Positions 11,350 through 23,021 of a DNA stretch of 64,000 nt are shown here, piece by piece (within the stretch, counting starts at the first letter, position 1; each line of letters begins with the position of its first letter). This DNA comes from Lithobates sylvaticus (taxonomy: Eukaryota; Chordata; Amphibia; Anura; Ranidae), in NCBI GenBank assembly GCA_028564925.1, contig CM053029.1, positions 32,274,025 to 32,338,024 of the forward strand, read 5' to 3'. The notes beneath the pieces are model-generated. The model had not been told where the DNA came from. It did no database searches and saw only the letters and a list, made by a program, of their open reading frames with translations. The translations under genes and the position numbers were made by a program.

Positions 11350-12803
11350 ATGAAGACCAAGGAACTCTCCAAACAAGTAAGGGACAAGTACAAGTCATAG
11401 GGTTAGGTTATAAAAAAAATACCCAAATCTTTGATGATCCCTAGGAGCACCATCAAATCTATCATAACCAAATGTGAAGAACATGGAACAACAGCAAACC
11501 TGCCAAGAGACGGCCGCACACCAAAACTCACGGACCGGGCAAGGAGGGCATTAATCAGAGAGGCAGCACAGAGACCTAAGGTAACCCTGGAGGAGCTGCA
11601 GAGTTCCACAGCAGAGACTGGAGTATCTGTACATAGGACGGCAATAAGCCGTACGCTCCCTAGAGTTGGGCTTTATGGCAGAGTGGCCAGAAGAAAGCCA
11701 TTACTTTCAGCAAAAAACTAAATGGCACGTTTTGTGTTTGCGAAAAGGCATGTGGGAGACTCCCAAAATGTATGGAGGAAGGTGCTCTGGTCTGATGAGA
11801 CTAAAATTTAACTTTTTGGCCATCAAAGAAAACGCTATGTCTGGTGCAAACCCAAACACATCACATCACCCAAAGAACACCATCCCCACTGTGAAACATG
11901 GTGGTGGCAGCATCATGCTGTGGGGATGTTTTTGAGCAGTCAGGACTGGGAAACTGGTTAGAGTTGAGGGAAAAATGGATGGTGCTAAATACAGGGATAT
12001 TCCTGAGCAAAACCTGTACCACTCTGTGTGTGATTTGAGGCTAGGACGGAGGTTCACCTTCCAGCAGGACAATGACCCCAAACACACTGCTAAAGCAACA
12101 CTTGAGTGGTTTAAGGGGAAACATGTAAATTTGTTGGAATGACCTAGTCAAAGCCCAGACCTCAATCCAATAAAAAATCTGTGGTCAGACTAAAGGCCCA
12201 TACACACGATCAGACTTTTTGACAACAAACATGCAAATTAGCTGTTTTGGACCAACATCCGACCGTGTGTTCGCTCCATCGGACCAACTTTTTCAGTTTT
12301 CATCTGACTTTTGTTGGCTGTGCGAACGGACCAAATTTCTGCCAACAAAAGTCTGATGGAGCAAAGTCCGACTGTGTGTACAGAAAACCATCTGACTTTT
12401 GTACAAAGTACAAACACACATGCTCAGAACCAATGCAAAAGATCAGACAACAATACAGAAGTTGACCAGAGGTGGCTGTAAAGAGCAGAAAAACCACGTG
12501 ATTTGGTGAAATTTGACTGAAAAAGTCCTGCTGTGTGTATGCAATACAAGTTCAGGGCCGACGCCCTTTGTACAAAAATCCACAGGAAAGTTTGTACAAA
12601 GTCCTATCGTGTGTATGAGGCTTTAGATTGCTGTTCACAAGTGCAAACCATCCAACTTGAAGGAGTTGGAGCAGTTTTGAAAGGAGGAATGGGCAAAAAT
12701 CACAGTGGTAAGATGTGGCAAGACTTATCCAAACTTATCCAAAGCGACTTGGAGCTGTGATAGCAAATGGTGGCTCTACAAAGTCTTGACTTTAGAGGGG
12801 TGA
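11350..12803 (+). pseudogene. Tc1-type transposase, inactivated
   Basis: Start MKTKELSKQVRDK at 11350. The HTH/linker region (PRSTIKSIITK...GRTPKLTDRARRAL...VSVHRT) is readable at 11431-11720. Catalytic blocks are PTVKHGGGSIMLWG, QQDNDPKHTAKAT and SQSPDLNPIKNL: in the last the catalytic Glu has become Lys (HL to NL next to it), and the first Asp block is degraded to SGLMRLK. Several frame changes and stops are present, and the MITE splits the gene just after the third catalytic block. The C-terminal part resumes at about 12626 (ATTGCTGTTCACAAG...). Clearly dead. Confidence 0.88.
12193..12623. mobile_element. MITE inserted in Tc1 transposase
   Basis: Ends AAGGCCCATACACACGATC and, on the minus strand, AAGCCTCATACACACGATA, flanked by TA (12191-12192 and 12624-12625). 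The expected uninterrupted Tc1 sequence (GACTTA/AGATTGCTG) is restored if the insert is removed. Internal CCGACCGTGTGT and TCCGACTGTGTGT motifs relate it to the TACACACGGTCGG MITEs at 32285, 32855 and 48884. Confidence 0.75.
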
Positions 12804-13013
12804 ATAGTTATGCACATTGACTTTTTTTCTGTTATCTTGTCCTATTTGTTTGCTTCAAAATAAAAAAAATAAAAAAAAAAAACATCTTCAAAGTTGTGGG
12901 CATGCTCTGTAAATGAAATGATGCAAATCCTCAAACAATCCATGTTAATTCCAGGTTGTGAGGCAACAAAACACGATAAATGCCAAGAAGGTGAATACCT
13001 TTGCAAGGCACTG

Positions 13014-13015
13014 TG

Positions 13016-13100
<85 letters not shown>
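13014..13100. repeat. Microsatellite (TG)n(TA)n
   Basis: About 30 bp of TG repeats followed by about 50 bp of TA, between the Tc1 right end and the resumed foldback arm. The Ile/Tyr and Val/Cys frames through it are not genes. Confidence 0.95.
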
Positions 13101-13103
<3 letters not shown>

Positions 13104-13131
13104 AAGATCTTCCTATCAATATGTTTACCTC

Positions 13132-14195
13132 TGTAGCGGGGACACTTTTGCTGTGTGTAAATTTAGTTATTTTTCTCTCAAAACAGTAACGGGGTTCTGA
13201 GAGTTAATTATGTAGGTAGCTTTGGCATCGGTTTGACTGGGTTTTGTTAGGGTTCTGCCTGGTCATGTGTGCAGTTGGGTGCACATGACAGGTTTGGAAC
13301 CAGGCCTGGTTGGGCGTTTTGGGTACCGGCATTCTTCGGAGCCAATCGGCTTAGGAGTCTGGGGAAGGGTGCTTAAGATGCTGGAGTCACGTGTTCGGGG
13401 TTCGTTCGGCATTAGCTGCCTGTTCCTGGAGCTGGACCGGGGTAGCCCCGCGAGGACTCCCGGTCACGGGAGCGTGTGCCGCCCCGCAACATGGTCTGTT
13501 TGACTCGCCCCACAGGCCCGCTTGGTCTGGGGCAAGGATCCATCTGTTCCCGAGTCTCGGAACCGGCTGGTCCGAGGCGCAGTAACTGAGGGAGGATTCA
13601 AGGCGTCCGGGTGCGCTCTCAACTTGGAGGGGCACCGCAGCTCGCATAGGCGACCTGGGGAGGACTCTTCGGAGGAGGGCCAACAAGCTGGCATACCAAG
13701 AAGTGCCTGGTTGCTGGGTTGTCAAGGACACTGACGAATCCGCGCTTTTCCAGTACTGCCAAGGAGACAGAGAACGTTCGAGGTACTGAGGAAAAGTTCC
13801 TGTTCACTTTGTGTTGCAACTTTATTCAAGGTCAGAGACTTTGCAAGCTTTAAATTCAAGTGCTGACCGCCATAATCTCTGGCTAGAGATTTGTTCAGCT
13901 TTGACGCGCCCAGCTGTGAGTGGCTAATCTCTGGGTTTGCATTATAGACTTCCTAATAATTTGCAGTTCAAGGTGCCTGAGTTTTCACCCTTGCCCTCTG
14001 TTCCCACATGAGACTGTGTCTGTTGGATGTTACCCCTGCAAATAAAAACCTTTTTAAAGGACTTTTACGGTGTCAGCGTGCAAAGTCGTTGGGTACTAAC
14101 TCTGGGAACCCCTAGACCTGGACGAACAAGCCAAGCGGAGGTAAACGGTAAGCCCAAAAGTCAAGGCTGCCCCTTTGAGGGTTATGGCCGCTACA
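13132..14195 (+). mobile_element. Solo LTR of an LTR retroelement (fossil)
   Basis: Starts TGTAGCG and ends CGCTACA, a perfect 7-bp terminal inverted repeat with TG...CA ends, and is flanked by CCTC at 13128-13131 and 14196-14199. AATAAA near 14040 lies where the R/U5 part of an LTR is expected. The uninterrupted target exists in the window as the inverted arm at about 15780-15890 (TTACCTCTATT...), which confirms the boundaries. Length 1064 bp, no internal coding region. Family (gypsy-like or ERV) not assignable. Younger than the foldback it landed in. Confidence 0.8.
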
Positions 14196-14596
14196 CCTCT
14201 ATTAAATATATTAGATATTTTTTGTGCAAATGCTAGAAAACCTTATATGTGTGTGTATATATAAACATAAAGTGCAAGTACGACTATGATGTGTATATCA
14301 ATCTATATATGTGTCACCAAAATTTTCAATACAAAGATGTCTATATATAACTAACTATTAAGTACTTTTCATGTCACCACTAATTATGTGAACATATTTT
14401 CAAAACTAAAAAAAAACATATTCTGTAAATAAAATGTCCCAAATTAGAAAAGGCCAAAGAAAAAAACAGAAAAACAAAAAACAGTTGTAAATGTCTCCAA
14501 ATGCGGGTGTGCAACCAAACGCAATCTAAATTTCAATCTTCAATGATAAAAACATGATCCAACCATCCATGTGTTCAAATATCTGATGTGCTCCTT

Positions 14597-14656
14597 CATT
14601 ACCCCTGCCGCTCCGTGAGGACATTGTACAACGAAACTAGCAGAGCGGGGCTAATG
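14597..14656 (+). ncRNA. Decayed hammerhead-ribozyme-like motif
   Basis: The outer stem CATTA...CCGCTC pairs with GAGCGG...TAATG, enclosing GTGAGGA, a short stem-loop around TTGTACAA, then GAAAC. This is the order of a type I hammerhead (stem I, CUGANGA, stem II, GAAA, short stem III). The core has an extra G before TGAGGA and lacks the expected cytosine-ended cleavage triplet, so it is probably inactive. The intact-looking counterpart is at 55197-55259. Confidence 0.4.
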
Positions 14657-15413
14657 ATGCTGACTCCATCAAGCTCTTGTAAAGATGAGGCTCGTGGCTT
14701 TGGAGTATAGCCAGGAGCAGAGAGATGCATTGTATCAACACGCGATTGTTCCGTAGTGTCGGGTTGACACTCAAAAAATGTGAGTGTATTTTAACTATTA
14801 AGTTTTAATTAATTATTAAGTTTTAAATTAATAAAACCTTAAAAAAAAAAAAAAAAACGAGATTACGCTATGGAGGTTTCTCTTTCTCTTCCCCATAATT
14901 ATCTGCTTTTTAATACGGGAGAGAAACTGACGGGTGGATACGTTGGACATCACCAGAGTGGAAAGTAGATCTTCCTAATTTATACAAACACTGCGGTATT
15001 GCTGGTTTATATTCTGACCAGCCACGGCCTCTGGTGAGTCATTTTAGGACTTTTTTGAGGAAGGAGCGCATCAGATATTTGAATGGTTGGATCACGTTTT
15101 TTTTTTTTCGTTGAAGATTGAAATTTGGACTGTGTTTGGTTGCACACACACATTTGGAGACGTATACAATTCTTTTTTTTTTTTGGGACATTTTTTTTTA
15201 CAGAATATGTTTTTAGTTTTGAAAAATATATTCACATAAGCACTGTTCATGTCACCGCTAATTAATAGTAAGTTTGCAGGTATTATATTTCTTTTGCAAA
15301 GAAATCTTCGCATTGGAAATTGTGGTGACACATACCTATATAGATTGATATACACATCATAGTCGCACTTGCACTCTATGTTTAAATATATACCCACACT
15401 GCACAGGGCTTTT

Positions 15414-15745
15414 TTTCAGAGGGAACTTGGTGGAACTCAGTTCCACCACCTCTGGCTCAGACCCTTGAGGGGGGTGGGCTGCTCACCACAATCACTTGTA
15501 AACATAGAAGTCCGGTTTCTGTGTTTACAAGCGACAGCTCTGAACTCTGTGTGTAACCCCACTGAACTCTGCCCTCTGTATGTAATGCAATCCTGGTATT
15601 TAATGCCCCTTTAAGACCTGCCTACTGTTCGTGAAATTTGACCACACCCACGATTTGATGTAATTTGGAGGGTGTGTGTGGGTGGAGGGGTTGTCAGGGG
15701 TCGTGGTTGAGTTCCAGCATTTATTGTTTGAGAAAAAAAGCTCTG
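15414..15745. mobile_element. CAGGG-ended MITE, hAT-like
   Basis: Ends CAGGGCTTTTTTTCAGAGGG and, inverted, CAGAGCTTTTTTTCTC. It interrupts the right foldback arm between TATATACCCACAC and the following ATAAGG block. Flanks are CA-rich so the target duplication is ambiguous. No coding. Confidence 0.55.
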
Positions 15746-16337
15746 CACACACATAAGGTTTTTAAGCATCTGCACTTTATCATTATGCACAAAAAATATC
15801 TAATATATTCAATAGAGGTAAAATATTGATAGGAAGGTCTATATCTAATATATTCAATAGAGGTAAAATATCGATAGGAAGGTCTTGGTATTTATATATA
15901 TATATATATATAAAGACAATAAGTCCATCATTGTTGATCTATAGAATGGTTCATGCAATTGTGGAATTTCTATAGATTTGTGATATTTTTTGTTTATTTT
16001 GATCAGCTATTTTATGTCTCATTTGATGTGGGGTTCAGTTTCAAGTGGCGCACGCTCAGAGGTAATCCAAACCTCATGTAGGGTTAAGGGCTTCCTGCCC
16101 GTGTTTATTGGTTAGCGTATAAAGCAAACAAAAGGTAAGAACCACAGTCCAAAAACAAATGTCCAGCAAACAGTTGTTAAGCCTCCTGGCTAGTAAATAG
16201 CCCTCAGTGGGTCTGCCCCAGTCCTGCAGACATGTTAGCTCACAGCCTGCTTGTCTCCTTTCTCAGCACCAACCCTGATTAACTCAGGGAAGAAAATAAT
16301 ATGCCCAGGTGGCGAGCAAGTTGTGGCCAGTGCTTAA

Positions 16338-16551
16338 AGCGTAAGTAAACCCATCCATAAAACAGTTATCTTTCCGGCACGTGCCGGAAATGTAACACTC
16401 CCATTGGTTGTGCTCTCAACCAAACTGTCAAACCATCCAATGGCTGGTGTCATAACTGATCACATGTGCAGCATGATGGCAGTTGTATATTAAACAGAGG
16501 CCAAGATGGCAGCTTCCTTGGCTGAAAACGATAGGAGGGTTTACTTCCACT
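16338..16551. mobile_element. piggyBac-like MITE (TTAA target)
   Basis: TTAA flanks at 16334-16337 and 16552-16555. Ends AGCGTAAGTAAACCC and, inverted, AGTGGAAGTAAACCC. Internal TTCCGGCACGTGCCGGAA palindrome. Inserted in the gypsy fossil. Confidence 0.75.
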
Positions 16552-18524
16552 TTAACCTCTTGCATCCTTCTACAGACATCTCACTACCACCCATTTACTT
16601 TAAGAACCACAAAATTCTATATGGCAGATACACTCCATCAACAACTGACAGGGGCTGTTTGTCACATACCTCCCCCCCCTCTGTTTGAACCCGTGGGTTT
16701 GAACACCAGCTATCAAACAGTGGGTTCTAGAAAGGGTATCCACATTTTTCTGGTCAGGACCAGCCCTGTGTTCCACTTTAAAAGAAAAATCTTGGATAGC
16801 CAGGAACCAATGCGTAACCCTTGCATTTCGGTCCTTAGCCTGGGCTATCCATTTTAAGGAAGCATGGTCTGTTATGACTCAGAAGTAGCGCCCTGGCAAG
16901 TAGTACTGTAGAGCCTCTAAGGACCACCTAATGGCCAAAAACTCTCGCTCCAAAACACTATAATTTCTTAATGCCGGCGTCAGCTTCCGACTCAAATAGA
17001 CCACCGGGTGTTCTTCTCAGCCTTACTACTTGGGACAAGACAGCCCCTAGACCTAATTCGAGGGAAGCTGTTTGAGCCTTGGGATTCCACTTAATTGCTA
17101 CAGAGGAGCTTTTTCCCTTGGTGAGGCCAGTTAAGGGTGCTGCTTGGGATGAACCTCCGATTAATACCCAACTATGCCTAGGAAGATTCTCACTTGTTTC
17201 CTAGTGGAAGGAGCAGGCCAGTCTCTAATGGCTTCTACCTTATGGACTTGGGGTTTGATTAGGCCCTGCCCAATGGTGTACCGCAGATACTGGGCCTCTT
17301 CTAACCCTATGGCACACTTCTTTGGGTTTGCTGGTAAGCTGTCGTTTCTAATGGAATTTATTAAGCCTTCACTTTAGGTAGGTGGCTTAACCAGGCTGTG
17401 CTCAAAATAATCATATCATCTAGATAGGCTACTGAACAGCGCTGATGCAGGATAGGAATCTCATCCATCATCTGCCGAAATGTAGTGGGAGCCCCATTTA
17501 ACCCAAAGGGCATCCGGACATACTGCCACAAGCCTTCTGGAATCGTAAAAGATGTTTTTTTTTTTTTTTTTTGCTTCATCCTTTAGGGGAACCTGCCAAT
17601 ACCCTCTAGTGCGATCAAGTGTGGTTGTGTACCTGGCGGAACCCAACTTCTCAACTAGTTCATCAACATGGGGCATGGGTGTGAAACTTCGTTCAGTTTC
17701 CAGAAGTCATTACAAAATCTTAGGGACCCATCTAGTTTGGTAACCAAGACTATAGGACTACACCATTCGCTTTTTTACTTTTCTATTACCCCGAGGTCTA
17801 ACATCCTCCGTACTTCTTCAGCTACTGCCTGTCTGCGGGCCTCTGGAACACAATATGGCTTAAGACACACCCTAACCATGGGGTCAGTAAAAATGTTGTG
17901 TTTAATTACAATTGTGCAGCCTGGAAACTCTGAGAAGAAACCTTTATTTCATTGTAGAAACTCTCTCACTTCCTGTTGTTGTAAAACCGACATAAACTTA
18001 GGTATCTGAACCTTGCTTATGCCTTCCTCTTTCTTTAGGGATTATCACCGAGGGCTAGGAAGGCTTCCCTATCTTTTCAGGCTTTAATTGAATTTACATG
18101 ATATATCTTCTCTTTCTTCTGCCTGTCTGGTTGGTACACCTTATAGTTTACTTTACCAACCTTTTCAAGTATTTCATAGGGTCCTTGCCACTTAGCAAGG
18201 AACTTACTTTTCACTGTGGAGACTAAAATTAGTACACTGTCCCCTAAGTGGGAAGTTCGAACCTCTGCCGATCTCTTGTACACTCGACTCTGCGCTTCCT
18301 GAGCTTGCGGCAGGTGTTCCCGGACAAGGGTCCTCAAGCTAATTCTGTCCTGCATGGCTGAGATATGTTCTATGAAACTCCGGTCAGGGGTAGTTTGTCT
18401 CCCAGGTCTCTTTTGCAATATCAAGAAACCCTTGGGGATGCCTCCCAAGTGTTCAAAGGATGAGAACCCAGTGGAAGACTGTGGGACCTCTCTAATATAT
18501 ACTGATGGCCTCTACCCGACTTAA

Positions 18525-18990
18525 AGGGGAGGTCCGGTTAAAAAAATGTTTTTTTTAAGTCAGCAGCTACAGCTGCTGACTTTTAATAAGGACACTTACC
18601 TGTCCAGGGAGCCAGCGATGTCAGCCGCCCGAGGCCGATCCATCCACCGGATTGGGTGCCGGCGCCGCCATCTTAACGAAGGGAAACAGGCAGTGGAGCC
18701 TTGCGGCTTCACTGCCCGTTTCCTACTGCACTGCGCGAGTCTCGCAACGCTTTGTGAATGGGGTGCGCTGTGTTCTGGGACATACACAGTTCCCAGAACA
18801 CAGCGCACCCCATTCCCCAGAAGACAAATTGAGGAGAAGACTGAAGATCACTGCAGTGTAGGAAGTGGCAGATTAGGGCGATATGCCTAGCAACGGCCAT
18901 TTCTGGTAAGTTAAAACATTTAAAAAAAATTTATTTTTTCATTTTTTTGGAGCATTTTTATGCAATTTTTTTTTAGGGTGGACCTCCCCT
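18525..18990. mobile_element. piggyBac-like MITE (TTAA target) with internal hairpin
   Basis: TTAA at 18521-18524 and 18991-18994. Terminal repeats AGGGGAGGTCC and its exact complement GGACCTCCCCT. An internal hairpin at about 18756-18818 has arms of GGGGTGCGCTGTGTTCTGGG type. Short frames inside are not genes. Inserted in the integrase part of the gypsy fossil. Confidence 0.85.
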
Positions 18991-19464
18991 TTAAATACTG
19001 GCTCTATTAGATCCATAGTGATTTGGTCAAAGGGACCTCAATCACAGGCAATGGCACCAGTGTGCTATGGTAATGAGGCATAGGGGCTGAATTTTAACAC
19101 CCAGGGCAACAATCACAATAGTTTTTCACATCGACATGTATCCCGGGCCAAAATAAATGCTGTAAAATATGCTCCTTGGTCTCTTCATATGCCAGGTGAG
19201 TCACCTGGCATATGAAGAGACCAAGGAGCATATTGACCCCCCCCCCCCCAGGGGATGAATATGCGCCAGGTTCAACATTGTCTTCCTATAAGGACCAGGA
19301 ACCACGAGTTGTTCCACAATCTCACCCCAAATTTTGTCAACCCAGTATAACATTTCATGATTACTTGCCATATTAGGAAACAAATACTCCTGCCCCCGAA
19401 GCAACAGAGGTTTCTATTGTTTACCTTTATACGGGGGCGAGGGGTCCTGAAGTTGTCCCGGGAG

Positions 19465-20796
19465 CAGTGTTGCCAACCTACCAGATTGAAATTTACTGGC
19501 ACGACACCCACAATTTTCTGGCACAGCCAAGTTTTTACTGGCAGTTTACAGAAGTTACAAAACTACATCTTTAAGCGCAAATTTCAGTATTTAGGCTACA
19601 AACAAGTACAATAGGCAAATAGCAAAGGTAAAAAAAAACATATTTCTGTTATTTTCGATATAATAAGAGCAGATTATTTAGTCCATCTGTTTTTGTCACC
19701 AAATGGAGAGATTTCCCCTTCATTTCTGTTCCATAACCACCACCGAAAGTGAGGGGAAAATCCCTGGTAGCTACTAGGATCACCAGAATTGATGTCCCCA
19801 ATTCTAAAGACCTCCTGCCACCATAACCTGCCTCCATCACCCCCTGCCACCATCACCCCCGGCCACCATCATCACCTCCTGCCACCATTATCACCCCCGG
19901 CCACCATCATCACCTCCTGCCACCATCATCACCCCCTGGCACCATCATCACTCCCTGCCACCATCATCACCTTCTGCCACCATCATCACCCCCTGTTACC
20001 ATCATCACCCCCCTGCCACCATCATCCCTCCCTGCCATCATCATCATCACCCCCTGCCACCATCATCACCCCCTGCCATCATCACCCACTGTCACCATCA
20101 TCATCCACTGTCACCATCATCAACCCCTGCCAGCATCACCCACTGTCACCATCATCATCCACTGTCACCATCATCATCCACTGTCACCATCATCACCCCC
20201 TGCCACCATCATCACCCCCTGCCACCATCATCACCCCCTGCCACCATCAGGCATCACCCCTGCCACCATCAGGCATCACCCCTGCCACCATCATCACCCC
20301 CTGCCTTCTGTGGGCTGCCTGTCTCAGTCTCTCTCTCTGAGTGTTCTGAGTCTGACCGGTGACCTTTTTGGCTGCCTTATTGTTGTGGGATGGCTTTGGC
20401 ACTGCACTCACCACCAGACTCAGTCAGCCTCAGCCAAGCAGGGGTTCGTCGCACCAGTCCAGTCCAAGTTCGCACATCGACCAACTCCCACACGTGCCAG
20501 CATCTGCCCTGTCCACTCCACCACAAGGCTCTTCCATCCGCCTGCTCGGCTCCTGCCTAACATATCATTGGTTGGGTGGCACAATGGGTGGGCTGGGCAG
20601 AGGCAGCAGGAAGACTTGGCTCAGGAGGATCGTATCTTCTCAGCAAATTCCAGAACTGCGCATGCACAGTTCTGACACTAGCCGGTCACTGTCATTTTTA
20701 CTGGCACTTTTCTCCTGCTACAGGCTTTTGCGGGAAGGAGAAAAGTGCCCTGTTTTTATGGGCTGCCCATAAATCCACGGGCGGTTGGCAGCACTG
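19465..20796. mobile_element. hAT-like element with internal minisatellite
   Basis: Ends CAGTGTTGCCAACC and GGTTGGCAGCACTG; exact 8-bp duplication CCCGGGAG at 19457-19464 and 20797-20804. Subterminal sequence on the left (GATTGAAATTTACTGGCAC...ACAAGTACAATA) matches, in inverse, the copy ending at 60041. About 490 bp in the middle is a CACCATCATC-type tandem array. No transposase; non-autonomous. Inserted in the gypsy fossil. Confidence 0.88.
19812..20306 (+). repeat. Minisatellite, CACCATCATCACCCCCTGC type
   Basis: About 25 units of 15-19 bp built on CCACCATCATCACCCCCTG, with variants ending CACTGT. The 183-codon His/Pro/Ser frame through it is an artefact. Confidence 0.92.
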
Positions 20797-21966
20797 CCCG
20801 GGAGACCTCTAGCTCTGGCACACTGGGCAACTCTAGGGTCCCAGGGGTCACCCCCAGTTCACCCGCACAGACTGCTAGGGGAAAAGGCATATATTTTCAT
20901 CAGGGGTCAACCCTACAGCATTTTCATCAACCTTTGGTTCAAAAGGGTTGGGGCTCCCCCCTGCAGTCCCACAGTCCAGGCTCAGGACTCCCTATCTTAT
21001 CTCCTTATCTGCAGAGTTCCTGGGACAGTGGAAAGTCTCTCCCCAGTATTAGACATGTGCGATTAGTTTCGTACAAATTCTTAATTCGTACGAATTTTTC
21101 GAAATTCGTACGAATTTACGAATCCGTAGTACGAATTTTTTCTAATACGAATTCCAGTACGGAATACGAAATTCCGTTTACGAATTTCGTCGCCGAAATT
21201 ATTTGAATCCGACTACCAAATATCGAATTTCAACTAATATGAAAGAAATTATTATAGCGGATATAAAGAATGATTCCAATGAATTCGAATGAGTTCGAAT
21301 GATTCGAATGACAAAGTGTCATTTTTGCAGGAAAAATTCCGTTTACGAATTTCAGCTCCAAATTATTCGAATCAACTACCAATATCGAATTTCAACTAAT
21401 TCGAAATAAATTATTATAGCGGATATAACAAATGAATTTGAATGAATTTGAATGAATTTGAATGATTCGAATGACAAAGTGTAATTTTTGCAGGAAAAAA
21501 AGATATTTAAAATCACGGCTATTGCTGGCAAATGAATTGTCGGCTCCGTAACACAGAGATTCATTGATATAAAAAAAAAAAAAAAAAAGCGTAGGGGTCC
21601 CCCCAAATTCAATAACCAGGCCTTTCAGGTCTGGTATGGATATTAAGGGGGACCCCAGCCAAAAAAAAAATGGCGTGGGGTCCCCCCTAAATATCCATAC
21701 CAGACCGTTCAGGTCTGGGATGGATTTTAAGGGGAACTCCGGCCAAAAAAAAAAAAAAAATGGCGTGGGCCCCCCCTCAAAATCCATACCAGACCCTTAT
21801 CCGAGCACGCAACCTGGCAGGCCGCAGGAAAAGAGGGGGGGGACGAGAGTGGCCCCCCCTCCCGTCTAAACCGTACCAGGTAAGGGGGTACAAAAGTACC
21901 CCTACCATTTCACAAAAAAAGTGACAAAAATGGTAAAAATGACAGGAGACGGTCTTTGACAATTCC

Positions 21967-22226
21967 TTTATTAAATTCTTCTTTCTTATTTCTTCTGGTC
22001 TTCCTTTCTTCATCCTTCGGTTTCTTCATCTTCTCCTTCCGGCATCTTCTTCCATCTTCTTCTTCCATCATCTTCTTCCTCCGATCCGCTTCTTCTTGCG
22101 CCGGTCTTCTCGTCCGTCTCGTCCGGCATCTTCTTCCATGGCGTCGGCGTCTGTTCTCGGGCCGCTCCTCGCAATGGGAGGCTCCCGCTGTGTGAGGCTT
22201 CGCTCCGGCTGACAGGTCTTTTATAA
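21967..22226 (-). other. Mini transcription unit, inverted copy 1
   Basis: Complement of TTATAAAA at 22219-22226; 39-codon frame at 22129-22010 (MPDETDEKTGARRSGSEEED...); complement of AATAAA at 21967-21972. Same spacing as the other two copies. Confidence 0.4.
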
Positions 22227-22657
22227 CGGAGGGCACCTGGTGACCCCGCCCCCCTCTGATGCACGGGGACATCATGGGGACTTCCCTATGGCTTTCCCCA
22301 TGACGTCAGAGGGACCCTTATCCGAGCACGCAACCTGGCAGGCCGCAGAAAAGAGGGGGGACGAGAGCAGCCCCCCCCTCCCGCCTGAACCATACCAGGC
22401 CACATGCCCTCAACATTGGGAGGGTGCTTTGGGTTCCCCCCCAAAGCACCTTGTCCCCATGTTGATGAGGACAAGGGCCTCATCCCCACAACCCTGGCCA
22501 TTGGTTGTGGGGGTCTTCGGGTGGGGGGCTTTAACAAGGGGATCCCTAGATCCCGCCCCCCCCCCCCTGTGTGAAATGGTAAGGGGGTACAAAAGTACCC
22601 CTACCATTTCACCAAAAAAGTGACAAAAAAAGACAGGAGACGGTCTTTGACAATTCC

Positions 22658-22908
22658 TTTATTAAAATCTTCTTTCTTCTGGTCTTCCTTCTTCCTTTCT
22701 TCATCCTTCGGTTTCTTCATCTTCTCCTTCCGGCATCTTCTTCCATCTTCTTCTTCCATCATCTTCTTCCTCCGATCCGCTTCTTCTTGCGCCGGTCTTC
22801 TCGTCCGGCATCTTCTTCCATGGCGTCGGCGTCTGTTCTCGGGCCGTTCCTCGCAATGGGAGGCTCCCGCTGTGTGAGGCTTCGCTCCGTCTGACAGGTC
22901 TTTTATAA
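22658..22908 (-). other. Mini transcription unit, inverted copy 2
   Basis: Complement of TTATAAAA at 22901-22908; frame of 36 codons at 22811-22701 (MPDEKTGARRSGSEEED...EETEG, three codons shorter than its siblings, an in-frame 9-bp difference); complement of AATAAA at 22658-22663. The length difference is a multiple of three, which fits either coding constraint or chance. Confidence 0.4.
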
Positions 22909-23021
22909 CGGAGGGCACCTGGTGACCCCGCCCCCCTCTGACGTCATGGGGAAAGCCATAGGGAATTCCCCATGACGTCCCCGTGCGTCAGAGGGGGGCG
23001 GGGTCACCAGGTGCCCTCCGT

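Larger units (their letters stand above)
10977..13013 (+). mobile_element. Tc1/mariner transposon, 5' end lost, MITE inside
   Basis: Right end AATACCTTTGCAAGGCACTG is the usual terminus of a large vertebrate Tc1 family; the left terminal repeat is missing. Sub-terminal TGTATTCACCCCCT at about 11150 and the conserved 5' leader are present. A 431-bp MITE (12193-12623) interrupts the element inside the transposase. The right end runs straight into a (TG)n(TA)n microsatellite. Confidence 0.85.
10271..16004. mobile_element. Foldback retroelement, Penelope-derived? (PLE-like), heavily interrupted
   Basis: The arms are inverted copies: 10381-10455 pairs with about 15925-16004, 13101-13131 plus 14196-14230 pairs with about 15775-15895, and 14230-14600 pairs with about 15060-15400. 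AGCTATTTTAT flanks the whole at 10260-10270 and 16005-16015, an 11-bp duplication. The left end has about 110 bp with no partner in the right arm, while the right arm runs flush to its TSD. A hammerhead-like core sits at the inner end of the left arm (14597-14656). The family is inferred from this architecture, which recurs at 53069-55995; no reverse transcriptase is present. Inserted since: a Tc1 copy, a solo LTR and a CAGGG-ended element. Confidence 0.6.

Noticed and set aside
13391-13734. GC-rich frames on both strands at 13.4-13.7 kb as a host exon
   Set aside because: They lie inside the solo LTR.
19789-20340. His/Pro-rich frame as a metal-binding protein
   Set aside because: It is the CACCATCATC array inside a hAT-like element.
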